Shown here piece after piece: positions 7,569-16,712 of a stretch of 26,074 nt of DNA. Origin of the DNA: an uncultured Dorea sp. (GTDB lineage Bacteria; Bacillota; Clostridia; Lachnospirales; Lachnospiraceae); assembly GCA_934307335.1 (NCBI GenBank), contig CAKRCL010000020.1, positions 1 through 26,074 of the forward strand, read 5' to 3'. The translations under genes were made by a program, and so were the position numbers. Each line of letters opens with the position of its first letter. Position 1 is the stretch's first letter. A model generated the notes under the pieces. The model was not told where the DNA came from. It ran no database searches and saw nothing but the letters and a program-made list of their open reading frames with translations.

Positions 7569-9176
7569 TTATCGATCCCATTTATCTGCCAGATTATTGA
7601 TCTGATTTTCAAACTTCATTAGTTCTTTATTTGCAAGTCCTTCATTTTTATAAACCACATCAAGCAACCTTTTCGCTGCTGCAACCACACGGTAAAATGC
7701 ATTCTGTTTGCGTATCTGTGCCGGTTTTTCCACTGCCTTTTTCGGCTCTTTAATTCCTACTGACAGAATTTCACCTGTTGCAAGATCTACACAACCTCCG
7801 GAATACGGTGCAAAGGCCGGCCAGCCAAATTTTTCTGTTACTGCTTCTGCAAATGTATCTGTTACCTGATCTTCTCCATGGACAACAAAAACATGCTGAG
7901 GAGTATTCTCAAATCCCGAAAGCCAGTCAAGTAGTCCATTTCTGTCCGCATGTCCACTGATTCCTTTCAAGCTTTCTATCTTAGCATTCACTTCTACGGT
8001 CTCACCAAACAGTTTTACACATTCTGCACCTTCAATCAGCTTGCGTCCCAATGTTCCGACTGCCTGATATCCTACAAAACAAATTGTACATTCTTTTCTC
8101 CACAAATTATGTTTCAGATGATGTCTGATTCGACCGGCTTCACACATTCCGGATGCTGATAAAATAACTTTTGGTTTTGTATCAAAATTAATCATGCGGG
8201 ATTCATCACTGGTAATCGTTGTCTTCAGTCCCGGAAATACCAGCGGGTTGATTCCTTTCTCCACAATTGCAAGTGCATCCTCATCAAAACAGGATTTTAC
8301 ATTTTTATTAAATACATTTGTCGCTTCTATTGCAAGTGGACTATCCACATAAACTTCAAATCCGGGATATTCCGGCAACAAATTCTTCTCTTTTATCTCG
8401 CGGATAAAATATAGTAATTCCTGCGTACGTCCAACTGCAAAGGATGGAACTACTACATTTCCGCCTTTATCGAAAGTTTCTTTTAGAATTCTTGTAAACT
8501 CTCCGACATAATCTGGTCTTACATCCCCATGCAGGCGATCTCCATATGTGGATTCTATCAAGATGTAGTCTGCTTCTTTCACTCTCTTCGGATCCTTGAT
8601 GATTGGCTGATCCAAATTTCCTACATCTCCGGAAAATACAATTTTCTTTGTAATGTCATCTTCTGTGATCCACATTTCAATAGCTGCAGAGCCAAGCAGA
8701 TGCCCTACATCTGTAAAACGTATATCAATTCCTTCGCATAACGTAATCTTCTGTTCATAATCACATGGCGCCAGCAGCTTAATTGCTGCATCTGCATCTG
8801 CCATCGTGTATAATGGCTCGTATTCCGGTCCACCGCTTCGTCTTGCTTTACGATTTCTCCATTCTGCCTCAAATTCCTGAATATGCGCACTGTCACGTAA
8901 CATAATATTACATAAATCTGACGTGGCAAATGTTGTTACGATTTCACCATGAAATCCTTGTTTACAAAGCATTGGGATTTTTCCGGAATGATCTATATGT
9001 GCATGAGTCAGAAGCACATAATCAATGTCTCCTGCCGCAACCGGAATCTCCTGATTCTCGTAAAGATCTGGTCCCTGCTCCATACCACAGTCTACCAATA
9101 TGTTCTTTCCGCAGGCCTCTATGAGGTGGCAGCTTCCTGTCACTTCGTGGTCCGCTCCTATAAAAGTAAGCTTCAT
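7569..9176 (-). CDS. Beta-CASP metallo-beta-lactamase-fold RNase-like hydrolase
   Basis: A 535-residue cytosolic zinc hydrolase of the CPSF73 / TTHA0252-like group, predicted to process RNA. The MBL core begins at residue 1 with the zinc motif HAHIDH at 58-63, a further ligand His159 (DVGHLLGSA) and Asp184 (FSGDVGN). The beta-CASP insert follows (ESTYGDR, then VVPSFAVGRTQELLY), then SASGMCEAGRIRHHL and the C-terminal RMMBL part with ISGHADRNGLLDWL and VVHGE, so the beta-CASP His positions are intact. About 80 C-terminal residues extend beyond the RMMBL part and are basic and helical, perhaps for RNA binding. It lies 37 nt after sigE and before sigG, so it probably shares the sigE transcript. 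Substrate and any sporulation role are unknown. Confidence 0.93.
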   Translation of the reverse strand: MKLTFIGADHEVTGSCHLIEACGKNILVDCGMEQGPDLYENQEIPVAAGDIDYVLLTHAHIDHSGKIPMLCKQGFHGEIVTTFATSDLCNIMLRDSAHIQEFEAEWRNRKARRSGGPEYEPLYTMADADAAIKLLAPCDYEQKITLCEGIDIRFTDVGHLLGSAAIEMWITEDDITKKIVFSGDVGNLDQPIIKDPKRVKEADYILIESTYGDRLHGDVRPDYVGEFTRILKETFDKGGNVVVPSFAVGRTQELLYFIREIKEKNLLPEYPGFEVYVDSPLAIEATNVFNKNVKSCFDEDALAIVEKGINPLVFPGLKTTITSDESRMINFDTKPKVILSASGMCEAGRIRHHLKHNLWRKECTICFVGYQAVGTLGRKLIEGAECVKLFGETVEVNAKIESLKGISGHADRNGLLDWLSGFENTPQHVFVVHGEDQVTDTFAEAVTEKFGWPAFAPYSGGCVDLATGEILSVGIKEPKKAVEKPAQIRKQNAFYRVVAAAKRLLDVVYKNEGLANKELMKFENQINNLADKWDR

Positions 9177-9213
9177 ACACGTATCCCCTTTTTATTTTCA
9201 TTCTACCACCTTT

Positions 9214-9954
9214 TTAGGAATACTTCACCATTTCTTTTCTCAATCGCACCATGATTTTTTTCTCTAATCTTGATATATACGACTGGGAAATTCCAAGAAT
9301 ATCTGCCACTTCTTTTTGAGTTTTCTCCTCTCCATCCAAAGTCCCAATTCCAAAACGCATCTGAATAATCGAGCGTTCTCTTACTGACAGACGATTCAAC
9401 GCTTTGAATAGTATTTTGTTCTCCGCTTCTTGCTCTAAATCTTTATAAATTGTATCTTCCTCTGTTCCTAAAATATCTGACAACAAAAGTTCATTGCCGT
9501 CCCAATCTACATTTAACGGTTCATCAATCGATACTTCCAGTTTTGTCTTGTTATTACGTCTTAAGTACATCAAAATTTCATTCTCAATACATCTTGATGC
9601 ATAAGTTGCAAGCTTGATATTTTTATCTGGATTATATGTATTGATCGCCTTAATCAACCCTATCGTTCCGATAGAAATAAGATCCTCCACTCCAATCCCT
9701 GTATTATCAAATTTTTTTGCTATATAAACAACAAGACGTAAGTTATGTTCAATCAAAAGCTTTCTTGCGTCTTCATCATTTGCTCCTCCCAGATGCCGGA
9801 TTGCTTTGGCTTCTTCTTCATTCTCTAAAGGAGCCGGTAATATATCCGATCCTCCGATATAATGTACATCTTTTCCATCTGGAAATAGTACTGTCCTAAA
9901 GTTCGGAAGCATTCTAAACCTAAAACATTTCGACATTTCCGTTTTTATTAACAT
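9214..9954 (-). CDS. sigE: Sporulation sigma factor sigma-E precursor
   Basis: Sigma-E is the early mother-cell sigma factor, made as inactive pro-sigma-E. The 246-residue protein has an N-terminal pro-sequence (about 1-31, basic and aromatic) up to the conserved [13 protein letters not shown], where B. subtilis pro-sigma-E is cleaved close to YYIGGS; the pro-region is about 4 residues longer here. Region 2 follows ([48 protein letters not shown]), then the family marker [20 protein letters not shown], and a region 4 helix-turn-helix ([20 protein letters not shown]). The ATG at 9954 is chosen because GGAGG lies 7 nt upstream; the in-frame ATG at 9960 touches the ribosome-binding site. spoIIGA is 78 nt upstream, so the protease and its substrate are co-transcribed. 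Confidence 0.97.
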   Translation of the reverse strand: MLIKTEMSKCFRFRMLPNFRTVLFPDGKDVHYIGGSDILPAPLENEEEAKAIRHLGGANDEDARKLLIEHNLRLVVYIAKKFDNTGIGVEDLISIGTIGLIKAINTYNPDKNIKLATYASRCIENEILMYLRRNNKTKLEVSIDEPLNVDWDGNELLLSDILGTEEDTIYKDLEQEAENKILFKALNRLSVRERSIIQMRFGIGTLDGEEKTQKEVADILGISQSYISRLEKKIMVRLRKEMVKYS

Positions 9955-10032
9955 ATTCATTCCTCCATTTACAAATCCACTTTTTTATTTACTTATATGT
10001 TGATATACTGATTTCACAACTTCGGGAACTCA

Positions 10033-10809
10033 TTACAAATCATCTGGATTTAAAATTATGTCATAGATTTCGGAAAACACTCGTTCTTCGCTAACTGCCA
10101 CAAGCGGCTTTTCCACCCATTTTTCTTCTTGTTCGCAGCAATAACTCATTCTGTCTATAACTATAACAGGCATTGCCCCATTTTCCTTTCCAACGCTCTG
10201 ATAAGTAATTACACGCTGTTCATCTAAATTATCAATGCCAAGTTGTTCCGCTGTATTTTTTGCAATCACATGCACCGGTTTTCCGCTCAGATCATCTCTG
10301 AGTCTATTCCCTGTGTCAACAATGCCCCGAAGTTGACATATACTTCCTTTCCGATACAGACTGACCATACAAAAACCGCTTTGATTTCTGCGTAAATAGC
10401 ACAGAAAATTCCACATACCGCAGCATAGATAATATCCACCAACAGAAAATATCAAGAACACGCTTCCGATTTTGATATATGGTTGAAAAAAATTCAAAAA
10501 ACCACCCATGAGGATTGCACTGATATACAATAAAATCCATGCCCTCACCAAAGTATATTTTCCCTTAATCCCAAATCCCATTTTCAACATTATGAAATTA
10601 ATAACTCCATGAAACACACACACCTTCCACAAACTTCCCCGCAAAAAAACTACAACTATACATGTCAAAAAAGCCCCACTAGCAGCTCCTGCAGCAATTC
10701 GGAAACGTCTGATCCTGCATCTGATCATCTTCCCTGTCAGTAGCAACAGAAAATAATCCATCAAAAAATTTACAAGAAAAAACAAATCTATGTACAGCTC
10801 ATAATGCAT
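10033..10809 (-). CDS. spoIIGA: Sigma-E processing peptidase SpoIIGA
   Basis: SpoIIGA is a membrane aspartyl protease of the septum that removes the pro-sequence of sigma-E once SpoIIR signals from the forespore. The 258 residues have an N-terminal half of about five hydrophobic segments (first MHYELYIDLFFLVNFLMDYF) and a cytoplasmic C-terminal protease domain with the motif GIVDTGNRL. The catalytic Asp is residue 165, in the DTGN context known for this family. The ATG at 10809 is favoured over an ATG at 10839, which has no ribosome-binding site and would add ten basic residues before the first membrane helix. The gene precedes sigE, as in other spore formers, and a Spo0A-type promoter region is at 10866-10931. 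Confidence 0.93.
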   Translation of the reverse strand: MHYELYIDLFFLVNFLMDYFLLLLTGKMIRCRIRRFRIAAGAASGAFLTCIVVVFLRGSLWKVCVFHGVINFIMLKMGFGIKGKYTLVRAWILLYISAILMGGFLNFFQPYIKIGSVFLIFSVGGYYLCCGMWNFLCYLRRNQSGFCMVSLYRKGSICQLRGIVDTGNRLRDDLSGKPVHVIAKNTAEQLGIDNLDEQRVITYQSVGKENGAMPVIVIDRMSYCCEQEEKWVEKPLVAVSEERVFSEIYDIILNPDDL

Positions 10810-10865
10810 GCCCCACCTTCTTCCTCTTGTATACGCCATCGATTTTGTACTTTTGAGTGATTTTT

Positions 10866-10931
10866 ATTATACGTATTACCTCTCGTGAATTTTGTCAGAT
10901 AATGAAAGAAACATTTTAGTTTGTTACGACA
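10866..10931 (-). promoter_or_regulatory. Candidate Spo0A-activated spoIIG-type promoter with a long spacer
   Basis: The minus strand has a perfect -10 TATAAT (10866-10871) and CTGACA (10893-10898), a 5/6 match to the sigma-A -35, separated by 21 nt rather than 17. The B. subtilis spoIIG promoter is known for a similarly long (22 nt) spacer and depends on Spo0A bound next to the -35. Here TGACAAA overlaps the -35 and resembles a weak Spo0A box (TGTCGAA); a second near-match, TGTCGTAA, lies at 10924-10931. About 57 nt separate the -10 from the spoIIGA ATG. Confidence 0.55.
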
Positions 10932-11000
10932 TATTTTTACGTATTATTCCTAGATTTTCCATCCTTTTACGTTATGGATGCTTTTTATTTCCTATGAAAT

Positions 11001-11041
11001 AAAAAGAGCCGAAGAAACTATCATTTTCTTCGACTCTTTTT
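11001..11041 (-). terminator. Intrinsic terminator of ftsZ / end of the dcw cluster
   Basis: A 17-bp stem (11001-11017 with 11025-11041) has a single G-U wobble when read as minus-strand RNA, a 7-nt loop, and a U-run formed by the 3' arm end and the following bases. It begins 34 nt after the ftsZ stop and separates the dcw cluster from the spoIIGA promoter. Confidence 0.9.
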
Positions 11042-11074
11042 ATTCATATACTATTATATACTTTTTTTTAATTC

Positions 11075-12319
11075 CTATTTCTTGAAAAAGTCCGGAATTT
11101 TAATGGACTGCTCTTTCACACGACTTGTAGGTGTTCTAGGAGTTTCCATAGAAGGTGCTGTACCTCCGACTGTTCTTCTTGGCATCTCCGGTTCTTCTAC
11201 TGTTCTACTTGTAGAAGACATACTCATATCAAGCTTCGGAGCTGCCTGCTGACGAATTGGCTGTCTGTCATATGCAGACGCATGTCCTGTATGAGCTGTA
11301 GTATGTGCTACACCTGCTGTCTGACGCTGATTCTCCAGTCTGGATTTTAACTTGGAAGCAGTTCCTCCAACATTATGAAGTCCTGTTGCAATAACAGTAA
11401 TCGTAGCCTCATCAGCCTTAGAATCATCGTACATCGCACCAAAGATAATATTTGCATCTTCTCCGGCAAGATCCTGAACATATTCTGCTGCATCAGATGC
11501 ATCCATAAGAGTAATATCTCCGGATACATTGATAATAACATGAGAAGCTCCGGCAATCGTTGTCTCAAGAAGCGGACTGGCAACTGCCTGCTTAACAGCC
11601 TCAAGTGCCTTATCATCACCACGTCCCATACCGATACCGATATGAGCAATTCCTTTGTCTGTCATAACCGTCTGTACATCGGCAAAGTCCAGATTGATCA
11701 GAGATGGTACATTGATCAAATCTGTGATACCCTGAATACCCTGCTGCAATACCTCATCCGCTTTCTTAAGTGCTTCAGGCATAGTTGTACGTCTATCTAC
11801 AACTTCAAGAAGCTTGTCATTCGGAATGACGATCAGTGTATCTACACTTTCTTTTAACTTTTCAATTCCTGCAAGAGCATTATTCATACGAGTCTTGGAC
11901 TCAAAACGGAACGGTTTTGTAACGACTCCTACTGTCAGGGATCCCTGTTCTTTTGCGATACGTGCTACAACCGGTGTAGCTCCTGTTCCTGTTCCGCCAC
12001 CCATTCCACAGGTAACGAATACCATATCTGCTCCTTTTAATGCTGCTGCAATCTCCTCGGAACTTTCCTCTGCAGCTTTCTCACCAATCTCTGGTCTCGC
12101 TCCCGCACCAAGACCCTTGGTAATCTTATCTCCGATCTGTAAAAGTGTCGGAGCCTTACTTAACTGAAGTGCCTGTTTATCTGTATTAATTGCAATAAAT
12201 TCCACACCGGCAATCTGCTCGTCGATCATTCGGTTCACAGCGTTATTACCACCGCCGCCGACTCCTACAACTATGATCTTAGCCGCTGCTTCTGACTCGT
12301 TGGTTTTAATTTCTAGCAA
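11075..12319 (-). CDS. ftsZ: Cell division protein FtsZ
   Basis: FtsZ is the tubulin-like GTPase that forms the division ring. The 414 residues comprise the GTPase domain ([14 protein letters not shown] near 18-31; tubulin signature GGGTGTGAT near 105-113; T7-loop region NLDFADV near 210), a C-terminal domain to about 318, a variable Thr/Ser/Arg-rich linker and the conserved C-terminal peptide IPDFFKK used to dock membrane anchors. The start is TTG at 12319, with AAAGGAGGAG 6 nt upstream and a Clostridia-type N-terminus [15 protein letters not shown]; no ATG is available. No ftsA is in the cluster, so another tether such as SepF presumably acts. It is last in the dcw cluster, has its own promoter at 12375-12403 and a terminator 34 nt after the stop. 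Confidence 0.98.
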   Translation of the reverse strand: MLEIKTNESEAAAKIIVVGVGGGGNNAVNRMIDEQIAGVEFIAINTDKQALQLSKAPTLLQIGDKITKGLGAGARPEIGEKAAEESSEEIAAALKGADMVFVTCGMGGGTGTGATPVVARIAKEQGSLTVGVVTKPFRFESKTRMNNALAGIEKLKESVDTLIVIPNDKLLEVVDRRTTMPEALKKADEVLQQGIQGITDLINVPSLINLDFADVQTVMTDKGIAHIGIGMGRGDDKALEAVKQAVASPLLETTIAGASHVIINVSGDITLMDASDAAEYVQDLAGEDANIIFGAMYDDSKADEATITVIATGLHNVGGTASKLKSRLENQRQTAGVAHTTAHTGHASAYDRQPIRQQAAPKLDMSMSSTSRTVEEPEMPRRTVGGTAPSMETPRTPTSRVKEQSIKIPDFFKK

Positions 12320-12374
12320 GGGTTTCTCCTCCTTTGTTATCCTTATTATACATTATACACCCATATATATTTCT

Positions 12375-12403
12375 ATAATATAGACTTTTGTTCAAAATAT
12401 CAA
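12375..12403 (-). promoter_or_regulatory. Candidate internal sigma-A promoter for ftsZ
   Basis: Minus-strand TTGATA (12398-12403) and TATTAT (12375-12380), each 5/6 to consensus, are separated by 17 nt in the 108-nt ftsQ-ftsZ gap. This would let ftsZ be expressed independently of the long upstream transcript. The leader is AT-rich and includes a second TATAAT nearer the gene. Confidence 0.6.
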
Positions 12404-12427
12404 TAGAATTTCATGATTTTTTTTATT

Positions 12428-13219
12428 TTATCCTTCATCTTCCGGAAAAACTCCAATATCAAAAGTTGCACTGTCACTTTCATCCGAGAAATTTTCAAGA
12501 TGAAGCGTTCCCTCACGTCCTTCCAGCTTTTCAAGAATTTTAGGAATCTGCGCAACTTTTAACGAAGTCACTTCATTTCCTAAACTTACACATATGTTTC
12601 CTATGTATACATAAATGCGATCAGATCTGCACATAATCTTTGTCACAGACAATTCATACTTCTTCATCTCCTGAGATGCTTCCAGTATCTCCTGATAAAT
12701 CACAGAACTTTTTTTCTTCATCTTATGATAAAGCTTTAACTCGTCCGGCTCAATACCATCAACCAATGGTATTCCATCTATCAGTACATCTTCCTGATCC
12801 ACAACCATACCATCCTGGTCAAAATAATAATACATTCCATCCGAATCCTGAACACAACCAACCCGTTCCTTTTCCCGAACTGTAATCTTAAGTGTCCATG
12901 GTTTTTTCAGACTGACTTTTATACTCTCCAGTGCATCCGGTTCTTTCCCATATCCTAATGCATATTTCCCCAGAACATAGAGTCCATTGACCGAATATTT
13001 ATCATTCTGTACAGATTTTACAATATCCTCTGTACTACAGTAATCATTTCCTTTTACTTCTACTTTCTGTATGTGAAACAAGACAAAAATACCGAGTACT
13101 AAAATCAAAAAGGCAAATAACAATACAAAAAAAGCGTAAACTCTATGCTTTCGTTTTTTCTTCTTTTTCTTTTTCGGACGTCTTTTTATCTCATCATTCA
13201 GGTAATCTTTCCTTTTCAT
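12428..13219 (-). CDS. ftsQ: Cell division protein FtsQ/DivIB
   Basis: A bitopic divisome protein that links FtsL/FtsB-type partners and helps activate septal synthesis. Of 263 residues, 1-26 are a very basic cytoplasmic tail with a run of seven lysines; a transmembrane helix covers about 28-50. An extracytoplasmic POTRA domain starts at FHIQKVEVKGNDYCSTEDIV, followed by the FtsQ/DivIB beta domain (LKKPWTLKITVREKERVG and further strands to the C-terminus). The ATG at 13219 has AAGGAG 9 nt upstream, overlapping the end of ftsW, so translation is probably coupled. Low sequence conservation is normal for this family; the call rests on architecture plus position between ftsW and ftsZ. Confidence 0.92.
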   Translation of the reverse strand: MKRKDYLNDEIKRRPKKKKKKKRKHRVYAFFVLLFAFLILVLGIFVLFHIQKVEVKGNDYCSTEDIVKSVQNDKYSVNGLYVLGKYALGYGKEPDALESIKVSLKKPWTLKITVREKERVGCVQDSDGMYYYFDQDGMVVDQEDVLIDGIPLVDGIEPDELKLYHKMKKKSSVIYQEILEASQEMKKYELSVTKIMCRSDRIYVYIGNICVSLGNEVTSLKVAQIPKILEKLEGREGTLHLENFSDESDSATFDIGVFPEDEG

Positions 13220-13225
13220 CCACTG

Positions 13226-14353
13226 TTACTCCTTATTTTGTACATATTCCTCACACCTGTCACCATTTTTTGAAACACTGAGTACAAGCCCCATTTCTAT
13301 TAGCAAAAATACAACTGACGTCCCTCCATAACTGATAAACGGCAATGTAATTCCTGTATTTGGAATAGTATTTGTCACAACTGCAATATTCAAAATCACC
13401 TGTATCATCATATGCGCCATCGTACCTGATGCAATCAATGCTCCAAATAAATCTTTTGCCTGGGTTGCAATTACAAAAAAACGCCAAATTAAAAGAAGAA
13501 AAAGCAAAAGAATAAAACCTGCTCCAAATAGTCCCTGTTCCTCACAAATTATAGAGAATATCATATCATTTTGTGCTTCCGGCACAAACCCGAGTTTCTG
13601 AATACTACGTCCAAATCCTCTTCCAAATAATCCTCCGCTTCCAATTGCATACAGCCCTTGTAATGTTTGATAACCTTTTTCATAAGCCTCTGGATTTTTC
13701 CAGACTGCCAACCGTTCAAGGCGATAACTTTCCACCGCAAGAAATATTCCCATAAATCCTACGCCCCCAAGACCGAGAACAATAAACTGCCCATACTTGG
13801 GACTTGCGACAAAAACCAGTACAACAGCAATACATAAAATTATAATCGCAGTACTTAAATTACTTGCCCCAACCATTCCTACAATTGGTAACACAACAAC
13901 CATGACTTTCATCAATGTACGCATACGATACATTTCTTTTACATGTTGCGTAACATAAGCTGCAAGAAACAGAATCACTGCAACCTTCGCAAATTCAGAA
14001 GGCTGAAATGACAAAGGACCAAGCGCCAGCCACCGTTTTGAACCATTATATTCTTTTCCTACAAATATGACAGCAACTGACAAAACCAACGCAATTAGAT
14101 AAAAAATCCAGGCAATATTTTTTAACCGATGATAATCAAACTCTGCAGTAAAAAACATAGCTAAAATTCCAAGACAAGTGGCAAATATCTGTTTTTTCAG
14201 ATAATACGCACTATCACAAAATTTTATTTCTCCATTATATGCACTGGTACTATACAGAATGACAAGTCCTAACAGCACCAGAATTCCCAACGCTGTCAAA
14301 AGCATATAATCATATCTTTCTTTTACTGCCATACGTGTCAATCTATTTCGCAC
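13226..14353 (-). CDS. ftsW: SEDS peptidoglycan glycosyltransferase, FtsW/SpoVE type
   Basis: A polytopic lipid II polymerase of the SEDS family, acting with a class B PBP at the septum. The 375 residues hold about ten membrane segments and family signatures: LYSTSAYNG in the first helix, GSKRWLALGPLSFQPSEFAKVA, TLQGLYAIGSGGLFGRGFG, the catalytic-Asp loop PEAQNDMIFSIICEEQGLFG, and NTGITLPFISYGGTS near the C-terminus. The position between murD and ftsQ is that of spoVE/ftsW in spore formers; a second SEDS gene at 23884-25044 means vegetative and sporulation roles may be split. The start is uncertain: GTG at 14353 lies 1 nt from AAGGAG, TTG at 14341 is 13 nt away, and ATG at 14332 has no ribosome-binding site. 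murG, often next to ftsW, is absent. Confidence 0.93.
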   Translation of the reverse strand: MRNRLTRMAVKERYDYMLLTALGILVLLGLVILYSTSAYNGEIKFCDSAYYLKKQIFATCLGILAMFFTAEFDYHRLKNIAWIFYLIALVLSVAVIFVGKEYNGSKRWLALGPLSFQPSEFAKVAVILFLAAYVTQHVKEMYRMRTLMKVMVVVLPIVGMVGASNLSTAIIILCIAVVLVFVASPKYGQFIVLGLGGVGFMGIFLAVESYRLERLAVWKNPEAYEKGYQTLQGLYAIGSGGLFGRGFGRSIQKLGFVPEAQNDMIFSIICEEQGLFGAGFILLLFLLLIWRFFVIATQAKDLFGALIASGTMAHMMIQVILNIAVVTNTIPNTGITLPFISYGGTSVVFLLIEMGLVLSVSKNGDRCEEYVQNKE

Positions 14354-14356
14354 TCC

Positions 14357-15709
14357 TTATAAGGAATTTACAATCTCTTTAAATCTGTCTCCACGTACTT
14401 CATAATTCGGGAACATTCCCCAGCTTGCGCATGCCGGTGATAAAAGCACTGCATCTCCAGGTGTTGCTGTATCTACTGCAAGTTTTACCGCTTCCTCAAA
14501 TGTATCGACAAACACATAATCATGGAAATTACATTTTTCACAGTCTCTTGCAATCTTTTCTTTCGTTGCACCCATCAGAATCAACTTTTTAACCTTCCCA
14601 TCAAAACTGTTGATCCACTCTGTATATTCAGAATCTTTATCATATCCGCCACCTAAAAGGACTGTCGGTCGACGCATTGCCTGAATTGCTTTAATTGCAG
14701 CATCCGGATTCGTTCCTTTAGAATCATTATAATATACAACTCCATTCTTCTCAGCCACATACTCTATACGGTGTTCTACACCTTTAAATGAAAGGATTAC
14801 TTTACGGATTGTCTCCATCGGCACACCATAAACCGCTGCCATGCATACCGCTGCCATAACATTTTCATAATTATGCGTACCAAGAATCTGCAGTTCATCC
14901 ACATGACACACTTCTACTTCATCCGGATTCTTATAAATAATCTTATCGCCATCGAGATAAATTCCTTTTTCCAGCTTATGCTGACTGCTAAAGAAAAGAA
15001 CATGGGATTTCAATTTTTCCGCAAATTTACGCATAATCGGTTCTTCATAATTTAAAATACAATAATCATCTTCTGTCTGATTTTTTGCAATATTCTCTTT
15101 TGCAGCAATATAGGCTTCCATCGTATGATGTCTATTCAGATGATCCGGTGTATAGTTCAAAATAGCACTTACATTTGGACGAAATGAAACAATACTTTCC
15201 AATTGAAAACTACTCATCTCTGCAACAGCAATTGAATGCTCTGTCATAAGATCTGCTGCAACTGTATATGGATTGCCAATATTTCCGACCACAAACACAT
15301 CATCCTGATATGCTTTCATAATCTCACCAAGAAGTGTAGTCGTTGTTGTTTTTCCATTGGTTCCAGTAATTGCAAGTACATCCCCTTTACCAAATGTATA
15401 TGCAAGTTCTACTTCCCCGATAACCGGAATTTCCTTTTCTTTCATTTTTAAAATAACCGGAAGATCTGTCGGCACACCAGGACTTAAAATAACAAGATCA
15501 AGCGTATTCAAAAGCTCCTCCGGAAATGTACCGATCACAATCTGTGCTTTACTTTCTGTCGGAAGTTTTTCACGTACATCTTTCTCAGTCAGTTTTTCAT
15601 TACCGTCATAGAGCACTACATCTGCTCCGTTCTTTTCCAATAATTTTACCGCTCCGATTCCACTGATTCCTGAACCAAATACAAGTACTTTTTTTTCTTT
15701 CACTATCAT
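14357..15709 (-). CDS. murD: UDP-N-acetylmuramoylalanine--D-glutamate ligase
   Basis: MurD adds D-glutamate to UDP-MurNAc-L-Ala in the cytoplasm, using ATP. The 450 residues show the three Mur-ligase domains: an N-terminal Rossmann-like UDP-binding part (KVLVFGSGISGIGAVKLL), the central ATPase with P-loop GTNGKTT at 116-122, the conserved NYTPDHLNRH segment with carbamylated-lysine context, and a C-terminal domain with HRIEYV, YYNDSKGTNPDAA and LLSPACASWGMFPNYEVRG. The ATG at 15709 has GAGG 7 nt upstream. It follows mraY by 12 nt and its stop is 3 nt before ftsW, so it belongs to the same operon. Its usual companions murE and murF are not in the window. Confidence 0.98.
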   Translation of the reverse strand: MIVKEKKVLVFGSGISGIGAVKLLEKNGADVVLYDGNEKLTEKDVREKLPTESKAQIVIGTFPEELLNTLDLVILSPGVPTDLPVILKMKEKEIPVIGEVELAYTFGKGDVLAITGTNGKTTTTTLLGEIMKAYQDDVFVVGNIGNPYTVAADLMTEHSIAVAEMSSFQLESIVSFRPNVSAILNYTPDHLNRHHTMEAYIAAKENIAKNQTEDDYCILNYEEPIMRKFAEKLKSHVLFFSSQHKLEKGIYLDGDKIIYKNPDEVEVCHVDELQILGTHNYENVMAAVCMAAVYGVPMETIRKVILSFKGVEHRIEYVAEKNGVVYYNDSKGTNPDAAIKAIQAMRRPTVLLGGGYDKDSEYTEWINSFDGKVKKLILMGATKEKIARDCEKCNFHDYVFVDTFEEAVKLAVDTATPGDAVLLSPACASWGMFPNYEVRGDRFKEIVNSL

Positions 15710-15721
15710 CTGTCTTCCTCC

Positions 15722-16678
15722 TTACATAGCCATAAGTGCAATCAGGCACAGGAGTGCTGTTATAATTGAAAATACAGCAACGACTCTTGTCTCTGACCAG
15801 CCACACAATTCAAAATGATGATGAATCGGGGCCATTTTGAAAAATCTTTTTCCACCAGTCTTTTTAAAGTATGTCACCTGAATCATTACAGACAACACTT
15901 CCACCAGATAGATCATACCTACAATAATAATAAATATTGGCATCTGAAGCATATATGCTGCGGATGCAACAAACCCTCCAAGTGCCAGAGAACCTGTATC
16001 TCCCATGAATACACTTGCCGGATACACATTAAACAATAAAAATCCTAACAGCGCACCTACAACTGCACATGTAATCGGCTCAATTCCACTCTTTGTCCCA
16101 ACAGCTACAACTGTAAAAAATGTTGCCACAAGAACTGTCACACTAGAAGCAAGACCATCCAGACCATCTGTAAAATTCGTTCCATTAACAGTACCAATTA
16201 CAACAAAAAACATAAGCGGAATCGCAAGCCATCCAATATCCAGATACTTTCCACCAGAAAATGGAATCAGCATTGCCAGTGATACTCCACTGTATTTCAA
16301 CATATAAAACGCAAAAATGGCAGTCACAACAATCTGAAGCGCCATCTTCTGCTTTGGATACAGACCATCTGAACGTTTCATCACAACTTTCAGATAGTCA
16401 TCTAAAAATCCAATCAATCCAAATCCTAATGTTAAAAACAAAATCGGAATAATCTTCGGATAATCTTTAATATAAAATACAGATGTAATTACTACGCTAA
16501 GCAGGATCATAACTCCACCCATAGTTGGTGTCCCCGCTTTCTTTAAATGGGACTTCACTCCGTCCTCACGCTCTGTCTGATCCATCTTAAGTCTTCTAAG
16601 TACCGGAATGATCAAAGGTCCCATGATCGCGCTTAACGCAAATGCAATAATCACCGGTAAAAATATCGTATAATCCAT
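15722..16678 (-). CDS. mraY: Phospho-N-acetylmuramoyl-pentapeptide transferase
   Basis: MraY transfers phospho-MurNAc-pentapeptide to undecaprenyl phosphate, forming lipid I in the membrane. The 318 residues form about ten helices and carry the family motifs: KAGTPTMGG, the Asp pair of GFLDDYLKVV, NGTNFTDGLDGLA with the catalytic aspartates, MGDTGSLALGG, and the MraY-specific PIHHHFELCGW loop. The ATG at 16678 is chosen because GAGG lies 6 nt upstream and MDYTIFLPVI starts the first helix; the in-frame ATG at 16693 has no ribosome-binding site. It sits 34 nt after the second PBP gene and 12 nt before murD. Confidence 0.98.
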   Translation of the reverse strand: MDYTIFLPVIIAFALSAIMGPLIIPVLRRLKMDQTEREDGVKSHLKKAGTPTMGGVMILLSVVITSVFYIKDYPKIIPILFLTLGFGLIGFLDDYLKVVMKRSDGLYPKQKMALQIVVTAIFAFYMLKYSGVSLAMLIPFSGGKYLDIGWLAIPLMFFVVIGTVNGTNFTDGLDGLASSVTVLVATFFTVVAVGTKSGIEPITCAVVGALLGFLLFNVYPASVFMGDTGSLALGGFVASAAYMLQMPIFIIIVGMIYLVEVLSVMIQVTYFKKTGGKRFFKMAPIHHHFELCGWSETRVVAVFSIITALLCLIALMAM

Positions 16679-16712
16679 AACACACCTCTTCATTTCTTTT
16701 GTTCATTTTGCT

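Noticed and set aside
9955..10032. Separate promoter between spoIIGA and sigE (TTGTGA, 16 nt, TATAAG on the minus strand)
   Set aside because: Both hexamers are weak and the known logic is co-transcription from the spoIIGA promoter; not strong enough to list.
11375..12167. Plus-strand ORFs of 160 and 117 codons
   Set aside because: They are antisense to ftsZ, lack a ribosome-binding site and any domain, and are explained by the codon bias of ftsZ.
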